A program made the translations under genes and the position numbers. From Flintibacter faecis (GTDB lineage Bacteria > Bacillota > Clostridia > Oscillospirales > Oscillospiraceae), in the NCBI RefSeq assembly GCF_014287875.1, contig NZ_JACOPN010000008.1:114990-178989 (forward strand): a stretch of DNA of 64,000 nt, given 5' to 3'. Positions 43,768 through 52,987 of this stretch are shown in pieces (the first letter of the stretch is position 1; each line of letters begins with the position of its first letter). The notes beneath the pieces were generated by a model that did not search any database, was not told where the DNA came from, and saw only the letters and a list, made by a program, of their open reading frames with translations.

Positions 43768-44157
43768 ATGGATATGCGCGGCTTTCAGCAGTATAAGGAG
43801 CAAAGCGTCAACACCATGACCCAAGGGGAATTGCTGCTGTTGCTTTACGATGAGCTCGTCAAGCGTCTCACGCAGGCGGAGCTGGCGCTGAATAAGCAAA
43901 GCTACGAGTTGTTTGAAGACTCCGTTCAGCGGGGCATCGACATCACGCAGTACCTCAGCGACACCCTTGACCCGCAATACGAGATCAGTCACGAGCTTGA
44001 CCGGCTCTATGAGTACATGATCTACGAGCTTGGTCGGGCGAAGATCGGACGGCATCTGGAGCCGCTGGCCCATGTTAAGACCATGGCCGGCGAGCTGCGG
44101 GAATCCTTCCGTGAGGCGCAGAAAACCAGCGGCGCGGGAAAGCAGGCGGCCGAATGA
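43768..44157 (+). CDS. fliS: Flagellin export chaperone FliS
   Basis: A 129-residue helical-bundle chaperone (FQQYKEQSVNTMTQGELLLL, LYDELVKRLTQAELALNKQS, YEISHELDRLYEYMIYELGR) that binds the flagellin C-terminus to prevent early polymerisation. It follows fliD by 19 bases and overlaps the next gene as ATGA. Normal length. Confidence 0.95.
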   Translation: MDMRGFQQYKEQSVNTMTQGELLLLLYDELVKRLTQAELALNKQSYELFEDSVQRGIDITQYLSDTLDPQYEISHELDRLYEYMIYELGRAKIGRHLEPLAHVKTMAGELRESFREAQKTSGAGKQAAE

Positions 44158-44540
44158 CCGGGGCGCAGCTTTTGGATGCGCAGGTGCAGGAAAAACGGCG
44201 CTATGCGCTGCTCAGCGAGCTGTTTGACCTCACAAAGCAGTTAGCCGAGGCTGTGGATCGGAACGACGAGGTCACGATACAAATGCTGCTCTCCATGCGG
44301 GAGGGCCCGCTGGCCCAAATGCGGCAGGTGGAGAAAAACCTGACCCGGCAGCGCTCGTCCCTCTCTGAGGAGGATGGCCGGCGGCTGGCGGAGTTGCTCT
44401 CCGGTGCGCAGGCCCAGCGGCAGGAGGAAAACGCTCTGAGCGGACAGGTGGGGACCAACCGCCGCTTACTCGGTCAGCTTGTGGAGCTGGACAAGCGCGT
44501 CAACAAAAAGGTGACACGGGAGAAGTCGGTTTACCAATAA
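44154..44540 (+). CDS. FliT-like flagellar chaperone
   Basis: A 128-residue helical protein directly after fliS (ATGA overlap). Helices (YALLSELFDLTKQLAEAVDR, LLGQLVELDKRVNKKVTREK) and position suggest a FliT-type chaperone for FliD; it also resembles FlgN in fold class. No signature is strong enough to fix the family. Confidence 0.65.
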   Translation: MTGAQLLDAQVQEKRRYALLSELFDLTKQLAEAVDRNDEVTIQMLLSMREGPLAQMRQVEKNLTRQRSSLSEEDGRRLAELLSGAQAQRQEENALSGQVGTNRRLLGQLVELDKRVNKKVTREKSVYQ

Positions 44541-44544
44541 GGAA

Positions 44545-44590
44545 CATGGGTGCGCCCCTTGCGGAGCGCACCCATGCAAAGCCTTTTATT
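44545..44590. terminator. Terminator hairpin between fliT-like gene and convergent peptidase gene
   Basis: An 11-base-pair stem (CATGGGTGCGC, 44545-44555, with GCGCACCCATG, 44565-44575) followed on plus by CAAAGCC and a T-rich tract from 44584. It lies between convergent genes. Confidence 0.7.
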
Positions 44591-45455
44591 TTTCCGTCGG
44601 CGGCGAGATCACCCATAGGGGCGCGCCGTTGTTCCGACTGGCGGACAGCTCATCAAGGATGAGCTGAGGGTCCCATTCCATGAGACTGCGCTCATCACTG
44701 ACGGGGTCGGCGACGAGGAGCTTGCCCGTCAGCGTAACGCCTCGGAGCACGATGAAGTGTCCGCCGCCGGTGAAGTGACCGGGACCGACAAGCGCTACGA
44801 GCATATTGCCCGCGAGCAGCGTGTCATAGACTGCATCGACCGTCAGCGCACCGATCGCCTTGGACTCAAGGCCGTAAGCGCGCGCGATGCCGTTGACGAT
44901 GGAGAGATACGAGCCGTGCCCCTTGGCGCAGTAGCCCTGCTTGGCGGCGAGGGCCGCCATCTCGGAGGGGGTGACGGGCTCGTCGCACAGACTGGAGACG
45001 ACCATTGCCATGGCAGTCGGCCCGCAGCCGTAGCGGCCGATGTTGTCGCTGCCGTAGGGCTTATCCGCCCATTCGGGGTCGCTTTGGTTGAAGTAAACGA
45101 GCGGGATCGTGCCGCCAGTGAGGATCTCCTCGCCGTTGACCGACCGGAGCTCTGTGAGCGAGGGGTCGATGAGCATATCCCTGTCAGAGAGCATCGGCTC
45201 GCCGGCTGTCTGCTCGTCTGCGCTGGAAAGCTCCTCCGCCTTGGCGGTCAGTGCCGACCATTGCTCGGCAGTGCGGTCAAACCAGTCCGCGGCCGCCCTT
45301 GCCCCACTGCGAAGCGGGGCTGTGACACGAGCGAACAGCTCGGGCGCGAGAAAATAGCTGGCAGTGAGCTCGGCAGCGCCGATGCAAAGAACTGCGAGCA
45401 TGGAAAGCAGAAAAACCATGCGCCCCCTATGAGTAGAGATTTTTTGCTTTTTCAC
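44586..45455 (-). CDS. Membrane-anchored C39-like cysteine peptidase
   Basis: About 289 residues. GTG 45455 follows AAGAGGTGA by 4 bases. A single N-terminal membrane segment (residues 13-35, MVFLLSMLAVLCIGAAELTA) is followed by a stalk and a papain-like C39-type domain (about 130-285) with the catalytic Cys in YGCGPTAMAMVVSSL, the catalytic His in GGGHFIVLRGV and an Asp in LLVADPVS. Such domains cleave peptides or act as wall-associated hydrolases. Divergent from an ABC-type ATPase gene across about 100 bases; whether they work together is unknown. Confidence 0.82.
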   Translation of the reverse strand: MKKQKISTHRGRMVFLLSMLAVLCIGAAELTASYFLAPELFARVTAPLRSGARAAADWFDRTAEQWSALTAKAEELSSADEQTAGEPMLSDRDMLIDPSLTELRSVNGEEILTGGTIPLVYFNQSDPEWADKPYGSDNIGRYGCGPTAMAMVVSSLCDEPVTPSEMAALAAKQGYCAKGHGSYLSIVNGIARAYGLESKAIGALTVDAVYDTLLAGNMLVALVGPGHFTGGGHFIVLRGVTLTGKLLVADPVSDERSLMEWDPQLILDELSASRNNGAPLWVISPPTEK

Positions 45456-45495
45456 CGTTTCACCTCTTGTAAAAACGCAGAAATGAGATATGATT

Positions 45496-45523
45496 ATTAT
45501 AGCATATCCTGTCGGCATTGCAA
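45496..45523 (-). promoter_or_regulatory. SigA promoter for the C39-like peptidase gene
   Basis: On the minus strand TTGCAA (45523-45518), a 16-base spacer ending in TGC and TATAAT (45501-45496), an extended -10 type, lie about 40 bases ahead of the GTG start. It overlaps the upstream region of the divergent ATPase gene. Confidence 0.75.
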
Positions 45524-45558
45524 GCGGTGGGAAAGTGAGAGGAACAGGAACGCAGCCT

Positions 45559-46287
45559 ATGTCCACGATCACATTGGAAAATGTATCAAAATACTACAAA
45601 AACAAACGGCGCAGCGGCGCCGGAAATCGTTATGAGGTCGGTGTTGAGAATATAAATCTCACCATCGGGCAGGGCGAGTTCGTTTTCATCACCGGCAGCA
45701 GCGGAGCGGGGAAGAGCACCCTGCTCGGCCTGATATCGGGGCGGCTCAAGCCCGACCGCGGCAGAGTGCTGCTCGACGGCGTAAACACGGCGCGTATTTT
45801 GCCGTGGCACCGTGAGCGCATCGCGCCGCTGTTCGGAAATGTGGCGCAGGAGCACACGCTGATCCGAAAGATGACGGTGGAGGAAAACCTGCTGTTGGCG
45901 GCTCGCGTGGGGCGCAGGCGCTTTGAGAGCGAGAAGGAGATGAAGGAGCGCCTAAAAAAGGTGCTCGGTCTTGTGGGTTTTTCCGGCATGGAAAGGCGCT
46001 ACCCCGTGGAAATGTCCGTCGGGGAATACCGCTGCGTCGAGCTGGCGCGGGCGTTGATCAACAGCCCGCCGATCCTTGTGCTTGACGAGATCACCGCCAA
46101 TCTGGATGACGACAGTATATGGGACATTTTTCACCTGCTGACCGAGATCAACCGGAGGGGGACCACCGTTATCATGGCAACGCATGCGAGCCGATATGTC
46201 AACATCATGCGCCGCCGCGTTGTGACGCTCGTGGATGGGCAGATCCTTGGCGACGTGCAGAAGGGAAAGTACGGAGATGTGATATAG
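45559..46287 (+). CDS. Lone FtsE-like ABC ATPase with altered signature motif
   Basis: About 242 residues, the size and style of FtsE/LolD-type ATP-binding subunits. Walker A GSSGAGKST (46-54), Walker B ILVLDEITANLDDD and the H-loop region (VIMATHASRYVNIM) are present. The ABC signature is changed: LSGGQ/E reads MSVGEYRCVELARA. No permease (FtsX-like) gene adjoins it. Start at ATG 45559 after AGGAAC is preferred to an upstream ATG at 45490, which would read through the promoter of the divergent gene. Possibly a cell-wall or division regulator (FtsEX-like) working with the divergent peptidase; this is inference. Confidence 0.8.
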   Translation: MSTITLENVSKYYKNKRRSGAGNRYEVGVENINLTIGQGEFVFITGSSGAGKSTLLGLISGRLKPDRGRVLLDGVNTARILPWHRERIAPLFGNVAQEHTLIRKMTVEENLLLAARVGRRRFESEKEMKERLKKVLGLVGFSGMERRYPVEMSVGEYRCVELARALINSPPILVLDEITANLDDDSIWDIFHLLTEINRRGTTVIMATHASRYVNIMRRRVVTLVDGQILGDVQKGKYGDVI

Positions 46288-46306
46288 TAAAACACATCGC
46301 CGATAA
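46280..46306 (+). promoter_or_regulatory. Candidate sigma-28 promoter for the chemoreceptor gene
   Basis: A perfect sigma-28 -10 box GCCGATAA (46299-46306) lies 50 bases before the receptor gene. The -35 at 15-base spacing is TGAT, a weak match. Confidence 0.6.
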
Positions 46307-46355
46307 AGATAGATAGAAAATCCATTCATTACATACCACAAGGAGAGAATATCAG

Positions 46356-48152
46356 ATGAAAGACATGAAGATCAAGAAAAGACTGATCAGCGGATTTCTG
46401 TTCGTCATCGTTATTTCTGTGGCGATCATCATTGCAGCACTGATGCAAATGAACGCGCAGAGAGCAAACTACAATGACATTCTGAAGTATGAGGTCGCCG
46501 CCAATGACCTCCTCACAGAAATCCGATTGAACGCCAACATTGCCGCCCGGAACGTCCGCGATATGGCTCTGAAACCCGGCGACAGCAGCAATTCCGAGCT
46601 GGAGAGCCGGGTCAACGAGCTCCTTTCGGATATGGATGCCCAGCTCAAGGAGCTGGAGGATATCTATCCGCTGGATCAGGCCCAGCTGCAGGACTATATC
46701 ACCACTGTCAACAAGTGGGGCGATGAGCTGCCCGCCATTCTTAACGCCATCAACCGCGGCGACGGTGCGACTGCGGTCAGCCTAATCAAGAATAGCTGCA
46801 CCCCTCAGCTCAATGCTATGGCGACCAAGGCCGAAGCGATCAACGATCTGCTCTCGCAGGCACAGGACGATGCTGTGAAGGCTCAGGAGCGCAGCAGCCT
46901 GATCTCCCTCGGTGTGATCCTCGCGGTGATGGCCGTAGCTATCATCCTGGTTCTGGGCACCGCCTTCAAGCTGGTCAAGGGCATCATGGAGCCGACCGAG
47001 GAGGTCCGCAAGGCCCTCATGGGCTTCAGCAAGGGCGAGCTGGACATCCCCGTGAATTACGAGAGCAAGAACGAGCTGGGCGATATGTGCAATGCGCTGC
47101 GCAGCAGCCAGGATACGCTCTCCGCTGTGATTGAAGACATCTGCTACCTGTTGGGCGAGATGGCCAACGGCAACTTCGATGTCCGCAGCCGCGCTACCGA
47201 CAAGTATGTGGGTGCTCTGGGCGCTGTTCTGGAGTCCATCCGCAAGATCAACAGCAACCTGAGCGACACCCTGGCTCAGATCGACATGAGCGCCGAGCAG
47301 GTGTCCTCCGGCTCCGAGCAGGTGTCCACCGGCGCCCAGGCTCTGGCTCAGGGTGCCACCGAGCAGGCCAGCGCCGTGGAGGAGCTGTCCGCTACCATCA
47401 CCGAGATCTCCGACAACGCCAAGAAGAACGCCGAAAATGGCGAGATGGCCATGCGCCAGTCTCAGGAGGCCGGCAGCCTGGTTTCCGAGAGCTCCAAGTA
47501 CATGGAGGAAATGGTGGAGGCCATGGGCAACATTTCCCAGTCCTCTCAGGAGATCGGCCGCATCATTTCCACCATCGAGAACATCGCCTTCCAGACCAAC
47601 ATTCTGGCGCTGAACGCAGCCGTCGAGGCCGCACGCGCCGGCAGCGCGGGCAAGGGCTTTGCCGTGGTCGCCGACGAGGTCCGTAACCTGGCCACCAAGT
47701 CCGATCAGGCTGCCAAGGCCACCAAGGAGCTGATCGACCACTCCATCGAGTCCGTTCAGGGCGGCAACGAGATCGTCAAGAAGGTCTCCGAGGCGCTGTC
47801 TAAGACCGTGGAGGCCTCCAACCTCTCCATGAACTCCCTGCAGGAGATCACCAAGGCTGTGGAGGCCGAGGCCGAGTCCATCGCTCAGGTGACCGAGGGC
47901 ATCGACCAGATCTCCGCCGTCGTCCAGACCAACTCCGCCACGAGCGAGGAGTCTGCCGCTGCCAGCGAGGAGCTGTCCAGCCAGGCGAGCTTGATGAAGG
48001 AGCTGATGATGAAGTTCACGCTCCGCAGCGACAAGAGCTACGGCACCACGAGCTCTCGTGCCGATGCTCCCGCCGATGCTTCGACCGAGAGCTATGCTGC
48101 GGACAGCGCTTCGGGGCACCGCGCTGCTGCCAATTCGTTCAGCAAGTATTAA
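46356..48152 (+). CDS. Methyl-accepting chemotaxis receptor
   Basis: A 598-residue chemoreceptor. Membrane segment 1 (about 11-31), a roughly 150-residue periplasmic-type sensory region of four-helix-bundle type ([40 protein letters not shown]), membrane segment 2 (about 183-204, [20 protein letters not shown]), a HAMP domain and a long cytoplasmic signalling domain with the conserved tip [20 protein letters not shown] and [20 protein letters not shown]. The ligand is not apparent. No C-terminal CheR-docking pentapeptide. Its own sigma-28-type promoter and a downstream terminator make it a single-gene unit. Confidence 0.94.
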   Translation: MKDMKIKKRLISGFLFVIVISVAIIIAALMQMNAQRANYNDILKYEVAANDLLTEIRLNANIAARNVRDMALKPGDSSNSELESRVNELLSDMDAQLKELEDIYPLDQAQLQDYITTVNKWGDELPAILNAINRGDGATAVSLIKNSCTPQLNAMATKAEAINDLLSQAQDDAVKAQERSSLISLGVILAVMAVAIILVLGTAFKLVKGIMEPTEEVRKALMGFSKGELDIPVNYESKNELGDMCNALRSSQDTLSAVIEDICYLLGEMANGNFDVRSRATDKYVGALGAVLESIRKINSNLSDTLAQIDMSAEQVSSGSEQVSTGAQALAQGATEQASAVEELSATITEISDNAKKNAENGEMAMRQSQEAGSLVSESSKYMEEMVEAMGNISQSSQEIGRIISTIENIAFQTNILALNAAVEAARAGSAGKGFAVVADEVRNLATKSDQAAKATKELIDHSIESVQGGNEIVKKVSEALSKTVEASNLSMNSLQEITKAVEAEAESIAQVTEGIDQISAVVQTNSATSEESAAASEELSSQASLMKELMMKFTLRSDKSYGTTSSRADAPADASTESYAADSASGHRAAANSFSKY

Positions 48153-48199
48153 GGTCGTGGAGGGGCGCAATCGACCGCCCCAACCCAAAGGGGATCTTA

Positions 48200-48335
48200 G
48201 GGCATAGCGCTTTCCGCTCTGAGGCGGAGCGCTATGCCCCCCTGCGATATAGCAATGGGCTGTCTGAAACTGGTAAATTTTTCTTTTTGCGTGCCAGAGG
48301 GCGGCTGAATATCCGCCCTCTGGCACGCTTTTTTT
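48200..48335 (+). terminator. Two hairpins after the chemoreceptor gene, the second a terminator
   Basis: First a long hairpin without T tract (GGGCATAGCGC, 48200-48210, with GCGCTATGCCC, 48229-48239, plus an inner TCCGC/GCGGA pair). Then a 14-base-pair stem (GTGCCAGAGGGCGG, 48291-48304, with CCGCCCTCTGGCAC, 48313-48326) followed by GCTTTTTTT, a rho-independent terminator. Confidence 0.88.
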
Positions 48336-48407
48336 AGGCTTCGCGGAGGGTGGAGCGATACAGGCGGTAAGCCGCTTGGGAGAGCAGCGGGTTTGGAGGG
48401 ATAGCAC

Positions 48408-50153
48408 ATGGTGAAAAAATGGAAGGTAGGAGCGCTGATCAAGAACCTGATCACGGAGGAAGGCTCGGCTCCGCGGGGCGATGCGGATGCTCCGGGGGAA
48501 GCGGATCCTGCGCCCGCGCCCGCCGTCGCGGAGGAGAAGCCCGCGCCGGAGCTGACGCAAACGCAGTACCTTGAGATGCATGGCTCGCTGCTGGAGCTTT
48601 GGAAGGAGTTCAGCGACGGTGAGTTGACGCCGCCGCGTGTGCGGCTGCTGGACGAGGAAAAGGCAGAGATGCTTCATCTGACAGGAAAGAAGCTGGAGTT
48701 TGAGCGAGTCCGCCTTACCGCGCAGCTTGAGAAGGACGCGAAGAAGCGGCTCGAAGAGCTTCGCCGCGCACGGGAGGGCGAGAACGGAGAGAGACCGCTG
48801 GACGCGGTCTGCCATGTCTACGTGTCTAAGGATAAGCTTGTGGCATGGTGCTTTGCCTTTCCGCCCTATGCAGGCGGCGAGGAGATGAACAGTGCGATGC
48901 TTGCCTGCGCGCTGGAGAAGGCGGGCGTCAATACGGGGATCGATCCACAGAGCATGGTGGAGATTTTTCGGCAGGTGCGTTATCTGCGCTTGATCCCCGT
49001 GGCATTCGGCCAGCCGGAGACCGAGGGCAAGGACGGCTATGTGACCGAGAAGTATCCCCGCGAGCTGTCGCGCGAGGTCGTGATCGACGAGCACGGTGTC
49101 GCGGACTATCGGGCGATGAACTATGTGCAGCTCATCAAGAAGGACAGCGTGATCTGTGAGATCACGCCGCCTGTCGAGGGAACGCCGGGAATGCGGTTGG
49201 ACGGAAAGCCCATCATGCCGCGCACTGTGCAGGCGGCAAAGGTGCCGTGCGGTCTGAACACCACGCTGACGGAGGATGGCCTCCGGCTCATCGCCACGAT
49301 GGACGGACACCTTGAGTATTCCAACGGTGCGTTTTATGTGCGGCCGGTGCTGGAGATCCGCGGCGATGTGGACTACTCCACGGGAAATATAGATTTCATC
49401 GGCGACGTGCAGATCGCCGGCGATGTGCGCGAGAACTTCTCCGTGCGCGCGACCGGATCGATCACCGTGGACGGGATCGTGGAGGCGGCGAGCGTGGAAT
49501 CGGGCGGCGATATGACCATCACGCGCGGCGTGGTGGGTGACAATCGGGCCGTGCTCAAGTGCGGCGGCGTTTTCCGCGTGAAATATTTGGAGAATAGCCG
49601 GGTCTATGCCGGTGGCAGCGTCTATGCCGACTGCATTATGACCTCGGAGGTATATAGCGACCAATCCATTGAGGTCGTTGAGGGGCGAGGGAGCATCATC
49701 GGCGGAACGCTTACAGCCGGAGAGCTGATCCGCGCCAATATGATCGGCGCACAGTCCGGCCGCAAGACGGAGCTGACGCTCGGCGTTCTGCCCTACACGG
49801 AATATGCGCGTGAAAGGCTCCGCAAGAGCGTCAATGAGATAGAACGGGAAATCGAGATGATCGAGGGAGAGCGCAGACGCATGGAGATCATGGGAGACAA
49901 GGCGAAGGCGGAGGAGAGACGTGCGCGTCTGCCGCTGCTGCAGCTCAAGGCGAGCCGTCTTGCGAAAAAGGCCGAGGACCTAAAGGAGCAGGTCGATCCT
50001 GCGAAATGCCGGCTTGAATGTGTCACGGTATATCCCGTGACAGTGGTACAGCTCGGCTCTCTCAAGTGGGTCGCGGATCAGGTCCACAGACAGTGCAAGC
50101 TCATATACGACGCACAGAGCAGAACGCTGCGTGAGCTTTCCCTGAGAGGATAA
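48408..50153 (+). CDS. FapA (DUF342) flagellar assembly protein A
   Basis: A 581-residue cytoplasmic protein. After about 170 residues with charged helices, the middle holds the FapA-type segment (VIDEHGVADYRAMNYVQLIK) and the DUF342 repeat region (EIRGDVDYSTGNIDFIGDVQ, IAGDVRENFSVRATGSITVD, then GGDMTITRGVVG), likely a right-handed beta-helix; the C-terminus is a long coiled coil (about 465-530). FapA-like proteins are found in motility loci; in Vibrio vulnificus FapA affects flagellation through glucose signalling. It heads a five-gene plus-strand cluster. Confidence 0.85.
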   Translation: MVKKWKVGALIKNLITEEGSAPRGDADAPGEADPAPAPAVAEEKPAPELTQTQYLEMHGSLLELWKEFSDGELTPPRVRLLDEEKAEMLHLTGKKLEFERVRLTAQLEKDAKKRLEELRRAREGENGERPLDAVCHVYVSKDKLVAWCFAFPPYAGGEEMNSAMLACALEKAGVNTGIDPQSMVEIFRQVRYLRLIPVAFGQPETEGKDGYVTEKYPRELSREVVIDEHGVADYRAMNYVQLIKKDSVICEITPPVEGTPGMRLDGKPIMPRTVQAAKVPCGLNTTLTEDGLRLIATMDGHLEYSNGAFYVRPVLEIRGDVDYSTGNIDFIGDVQIAGDVRENFSVRATGSITVDGIVEAASVESGGDMTITRGVVGDNRAVLKCGGVFRVKYLENSRVYAGGSVYADCIMTSEVYSDQSIEVVEGRGSIIGGTLTAGELIRANMIGAQSGRKTELTLGVLPYTEYARERLRKSVNEIEREIEMIEGERRRMEIMGDKAKAEERRARLPLLQLKASRLAKKAEDLKEQVDPAKCRLECVTVYPVTVVQLGSLKWVADQVHRQCKLIYDAQSRTLRELSLRG

Positions 50154-50167
50154 GAGGAAAGAGGGAA

Positions 50168-50677
50168 ATGCGTTTGGAGAAGGAATATCCGATGGACTGG
50201 GTAGAGCAAATGGCGGAGTCGCTGGTCTACGAGATCGTGGAGCAGATGTCCGGCATTGTGCTGCGGCGGAGCGAGCCGTGGGAGCGGCTGAGCGAGGGCA
50301 TGGAGATCGACATGATCACCGGGCATGTTTCCGGTGACTTTCAGATCGAACTGCATTTTTTTGCACAGCGGGCGCTGCTCATGCGCCTGACAAAGAACAT
50401 GGTGGGCTATGAGCCGGACGAGGAGGAGGCGCAGGAGTACGCCATGGAGTTTTTCAACATCCTTTGCGGCCGCTTCATTTCTGAGCTGTATAAGGCGTCC
50501 AAGACCTCGGCGCGCTTTTTCCCCACGGAGTATGACCGCACACCGGAGCGCGGGATGCCGAGGCAGAATGCGGAGGATAAAACGGTTTATCTGATCAGTG
50601 AACAACAGGAGCTGGCGGCGTTTTCATGGACGGCGGCACCGGTGGACACGATTTTGAGGAGGAATACTGATGACTAA
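50168..50677 (+). CDS. CheX-like phosphatase-family protein
   Basis: A 169-residue protein of the CheC/CheX/FliY fold: VSGDFQIELHFFAQRALLMR, then EAQEYAMEFFNILCGRFISE with an ExxN site (E-F-F-N). Single-site CheX-type proteins dephosphorylate receiver proteins. It overlaps the following response-regulator gene by 8 bases, so that regulator is the likely partner. Confidence 0.7.
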   Translation: MRLEKEYPMDWVEQMAESLVYEIVEQMSGIVLRRSEPWERLSEGMEIDMITGHVSGDFQIELHFFAQRALLMRLTKNMVGYEPDEEEAQEYAMEFFNILCGRFISELYKASKTSARFFPTEYDRTPERGMPRQNAEDKTVYLISEQQELAAFSWTAAPVDTILRRNTDD

Positions 50678-51059
50678 GCGTATTATGGTAGTGGATGATT
50701 CCCGCGTGATTCTCGCGGAGATGAAGAAAATGCTGGAAGGCAGCGATATGGAGATCTGCGAATTCTGCCGCAGCGGCGAGGAGGCCCTTGAAAAATTTGG
50801 GGAGGCCAAGCCGGACCTTGTCACGATGGACATTGTGATGCCGGGAATGGATGGAATGGAGACCTGCGAAAAGCTCCGCCAGCGCTATCCTGAGGCGAAT
50901 GTGTACATGGTTTCCTCCATGGCCTACGACGATATGATCGACAGGGCGGTGGAGCTGGGCGCAAAGGGCTTTTTGTTCAAGCCCTTTACCAAGGATGCAC
51001 TGCTTGAGGGGCTTCAGGGAGCCTTTAAGGCCATCGAGAGCGAAAGAGAGAAAGCGTAA
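50670..51059 (+). CDS. CheY-like single-domain response regulator
   Basis: A 129-residue receiver domain (IMVVDDSRVILAEMKKMLEG, DLVTMDIVMPGMDGMETCEK, YMVSSMAYDD, FLFKPFTKDALLEGL), with acidic pocket, phospho-acceptor Asp, Ser/Thr switch and Lys intact. No output domain and no kinase nearby other than CheA. It overlaps the CheX-like gene by 8 bases. It may compete with or supplement CheY (27869), or signal to the FtsA-like protein encoded next. Confidence 0.9.
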   Translation: MTKRIMVVDDSRVILAEMKKMLEGSDMEICEFCRSGEEALEKFGEAKPDLVTMDIVMPGMDGMETCEKLRQRYPEANVYMVSSMAYDDMIDRAVELGAKGFLFKPFTKDALLEGLQGAFKAIESEREKA

Positions 51060-51076
51060 AGAGGAGCGGGGATCGC

Positions 51077-52987
51077 ATGAGTGAATACAAAGCACAGGAA
51101 AACGATCTGATTTATGCGCTTGACATTGGCACTCGCAGCGTGATCGGTATGGTCGGACAGACCGACGGTGACCGCTTCAAGGTACTCGACGTGGAGGCGG
51201 CGGAGCACAAAAAGCGCGCCATGATAGACGGTCAGATCGATAATATCCGCCAAGTAGCGGAGGTGGTGCGGCAGGTGACGCAGCGGCTGGAGGAGCGGCT
51301 CAATGTTTCTCTGGAGCGCGTGTGCGTTGCGGCGGCGGGACGCGCGCTGCAAACGAAAGCGGGCACCTTTTCACTTTCCCTGCCGGAGAATAACGTGATC
51401 ACGGTCGAGCAGGTCAGCCAGCTCGAAACGGGAGCGGTGTCGGCGGCGGAGGAGACGCTGCAGACGGAGGACGATGAGCGCCGTCGGCTTTTTCTGGTGG
51501 GCTACACGGTCACGCAGTACCGCCTTGACCATTACCCCATGGTGACGCTGCTCGATCATAGCGGCATCGAGGTCGAGGCTGATGTGGTGGCGACCTTTTT
51601 GCCCGGTGAGGTGGTCGAGAGCCTGTATGCCGTGATGCGCACGGCGGGGCTTCAGGTTTCCAGCATGACGCTGGAGCCCATTGCGGCGATGAATGCCGCC
51701 ATTCCGGCGGAGCTGCGGCTTTTGAACCTCGCGCTGGTGGACATTGGCGCAGGCACCACGGATATTGCCGTCTGCCGCGACGGCAGCATTACAGGCTATA
51801 CCATGGCGACGATCGCGGGCGACGAGATCACCGAGGCGCTGATGCGCGCGTTTCTGATCGACTTCCAGACAGCGGAGGAGGTCAAGCGCACGCTGCGTGA
51901 GGGAGAGTCCGTTCGCTACACCGACATCATGGGACTGGAAAATGAGGTCTCCTATGAATCGGCGATGGCGGTGATCGACGAGCCGATGGATAAGCTGGCC
52001 ACGGCCATTGCCGAGCAGGTGCTCGAAACCAACGGCGCGGCGCCCTCGGCGCTGTTTCTTGCCGGCGGCGGCAGTAAGCTGAACGGGCTGAAGGAAAAGG
52101 TGTCTGAGAAGCTGAATATGGACGAAAAGCGGGTGGCCATCGCGGGCAACAACTTTGCCAAGAGCGTCTATGCCGACCGCATCAAGCTGGATGACCCCGA
52201 GTACGCCACGCCGCTGGGCATCGCAGTCTCGGCGGGGCTTGGGCTGCTGAACGACAGCTATGTCGTCCTGCTCAACGGGAAACCCGCGAAGCTGTTCCGT
52301 AGCGGCGTGCTGACGCTGCGCGACATTCTGCTGATGAACGGCTACACCTATTCCGACATACTCGGCAGGAACGGGAAGAGCCTTGCCGTCACGCTGAACG
52401 GACGGCGTATCATTCTGCGCGGCGAGCCGTCTGTTCCTGCGGCGCTGACCGTGAACGAGCAGGAGGCGGCGCTGAGCGCCATCGTTCACGCGGGAGACAG
52501 CGTGAGCTTCGTCCCCGCACGATCCGGCGCGGACGCGCAGCGGACGCTGGGAGAGCTGCTGCCCGAATTTACCGGCCGTGTGCTGGTGAACAATCAGGAC
52601 GCGTCGCCGGATACCGTCCTTCACAGCGGAGATGTGATCCTCACGCTCGAACACGCGGCGGAGAGCCGCGGGGATGACCAAGCTGCGGCGGAGAGCCGCG
52701 CGGATGACCAAGCTGCGGTGAGGGTGGCACCGGGACTCACGGACGACCAAGACGCGGTGAGGGTGATGCCGAGCAGCGGGGCGATCGAAGTGGAGCTCAA
52801 CGGCGAGCCGCTGTCCCTGCCTGGCAAGGGTAACGGCCTGCCCTATTACATGATGGACCTGCTGCAATTTTCCGGTCTGGATCTGGATCATCTGGACAGG
52901 CCGGTGCGCTTGGAGGTCAACGGAGAGGAGTGCGGGTTCCGCTATGTTATCAAGCCGCGGGACCGGGTGATGATCTGCTATGCGTAA
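51077..52987 (+). CDS. FtsA-family actin-like ATPase with 240-residue C-terminal extension
   Basis: A 636-residue protein. Residues 10-395 are an FtsA/PilM-type actin fold with phosphate motifs ALDIGTRSVIG and LVDIGAGTTDIAV, the adenosine motif LFLAGGGSKLNGL, and the FtsA 1C-type segment near 90-170. Ordinary FtsA ends soon after with an amphipathic helix; here the chain continues for about 240 residues with beta-rich modules (VVLLNGKPAKLFRSGVLTL, LAVTLNGRRIILRGEPSV, VEVNGEECGFRYVIKP type), split by an Asp/Ala/Arg linker carrying a short repeat. No ftsZ adjoins. It overlaps the next gene by 8 bases. Role unknown; membrane or division coupling is inferred. Confidence 0.82.
   Translation: MSEYKAQENDLIYALDIGTRSVIGMVGQTDGDRFKVLDVEAAEHKKRAMIDGQIDNIRQVAEVVRQVTQRLEERLNVSLERVCVAAAGRALQTKAGTFSLSLPENNVITVEQVSQLETGAVSAAEETLQTEDDERRRLFLVGYTVTQYRLDHYPMVTLLDHSGIEVEADVVATFLPGEVVESLYAVMRTAGLQVSSMTLEPIAAMNAAIPAELRLLNLALVDIGAGTTDIAVCRDGSITGYTMATIAGDEITEALMRAFLIDFQTAEEVKRTLREGESVRYTDIMGLENEVSYESAMAVIDEPMDKLATAIAEQVLETNGAAPSALFLAGGGSKLNGLKEKVSEKLNMDEKRVAIAGNNFAKSVYADRIKLDDPEYATPLGIAVSAGLGLLNDSYVVLLNGKPAKLFRSGVLTLRDILLMNGYTYSDILGRNGKSLAVTLNGRRIILRGEPSVPAALTVNEQEAALSAIVHAGDSVSFVPARSGADAQRTLGELLPEFTGRVLVNNQDASPDTVLHSGDVILTLEHAAESRGDDQAAAESRADDQAAVRVAPGLTDDQDAVRVMPSSGAIEVELNGEPLSLPGKGNGLPYYMMDLLQFSGLDLDHLDRPVRLEVNGEECGFRYVIKPRDRVMICYA
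52655..52714. repeat. 30-bp coding tandem repeat in the FtsA-like linker
   Basis: Two 30-base units (52655-52684 and 52685-52714), nearly identical, encode AAESRGDDQA and AAESRADDQA; a third degenerate unit follows. It marks an unstructured linker between the core and the last domain. Confidence 0.8.

Noticed and set aside
46782..49664. 960-codon minus-strand frame over the chemoreceptor and fapA genes
   Set aside because: It runs through a terminator and an intergenic gap between two well-supported plus-strand genes; composition is that of an antisense shadow.
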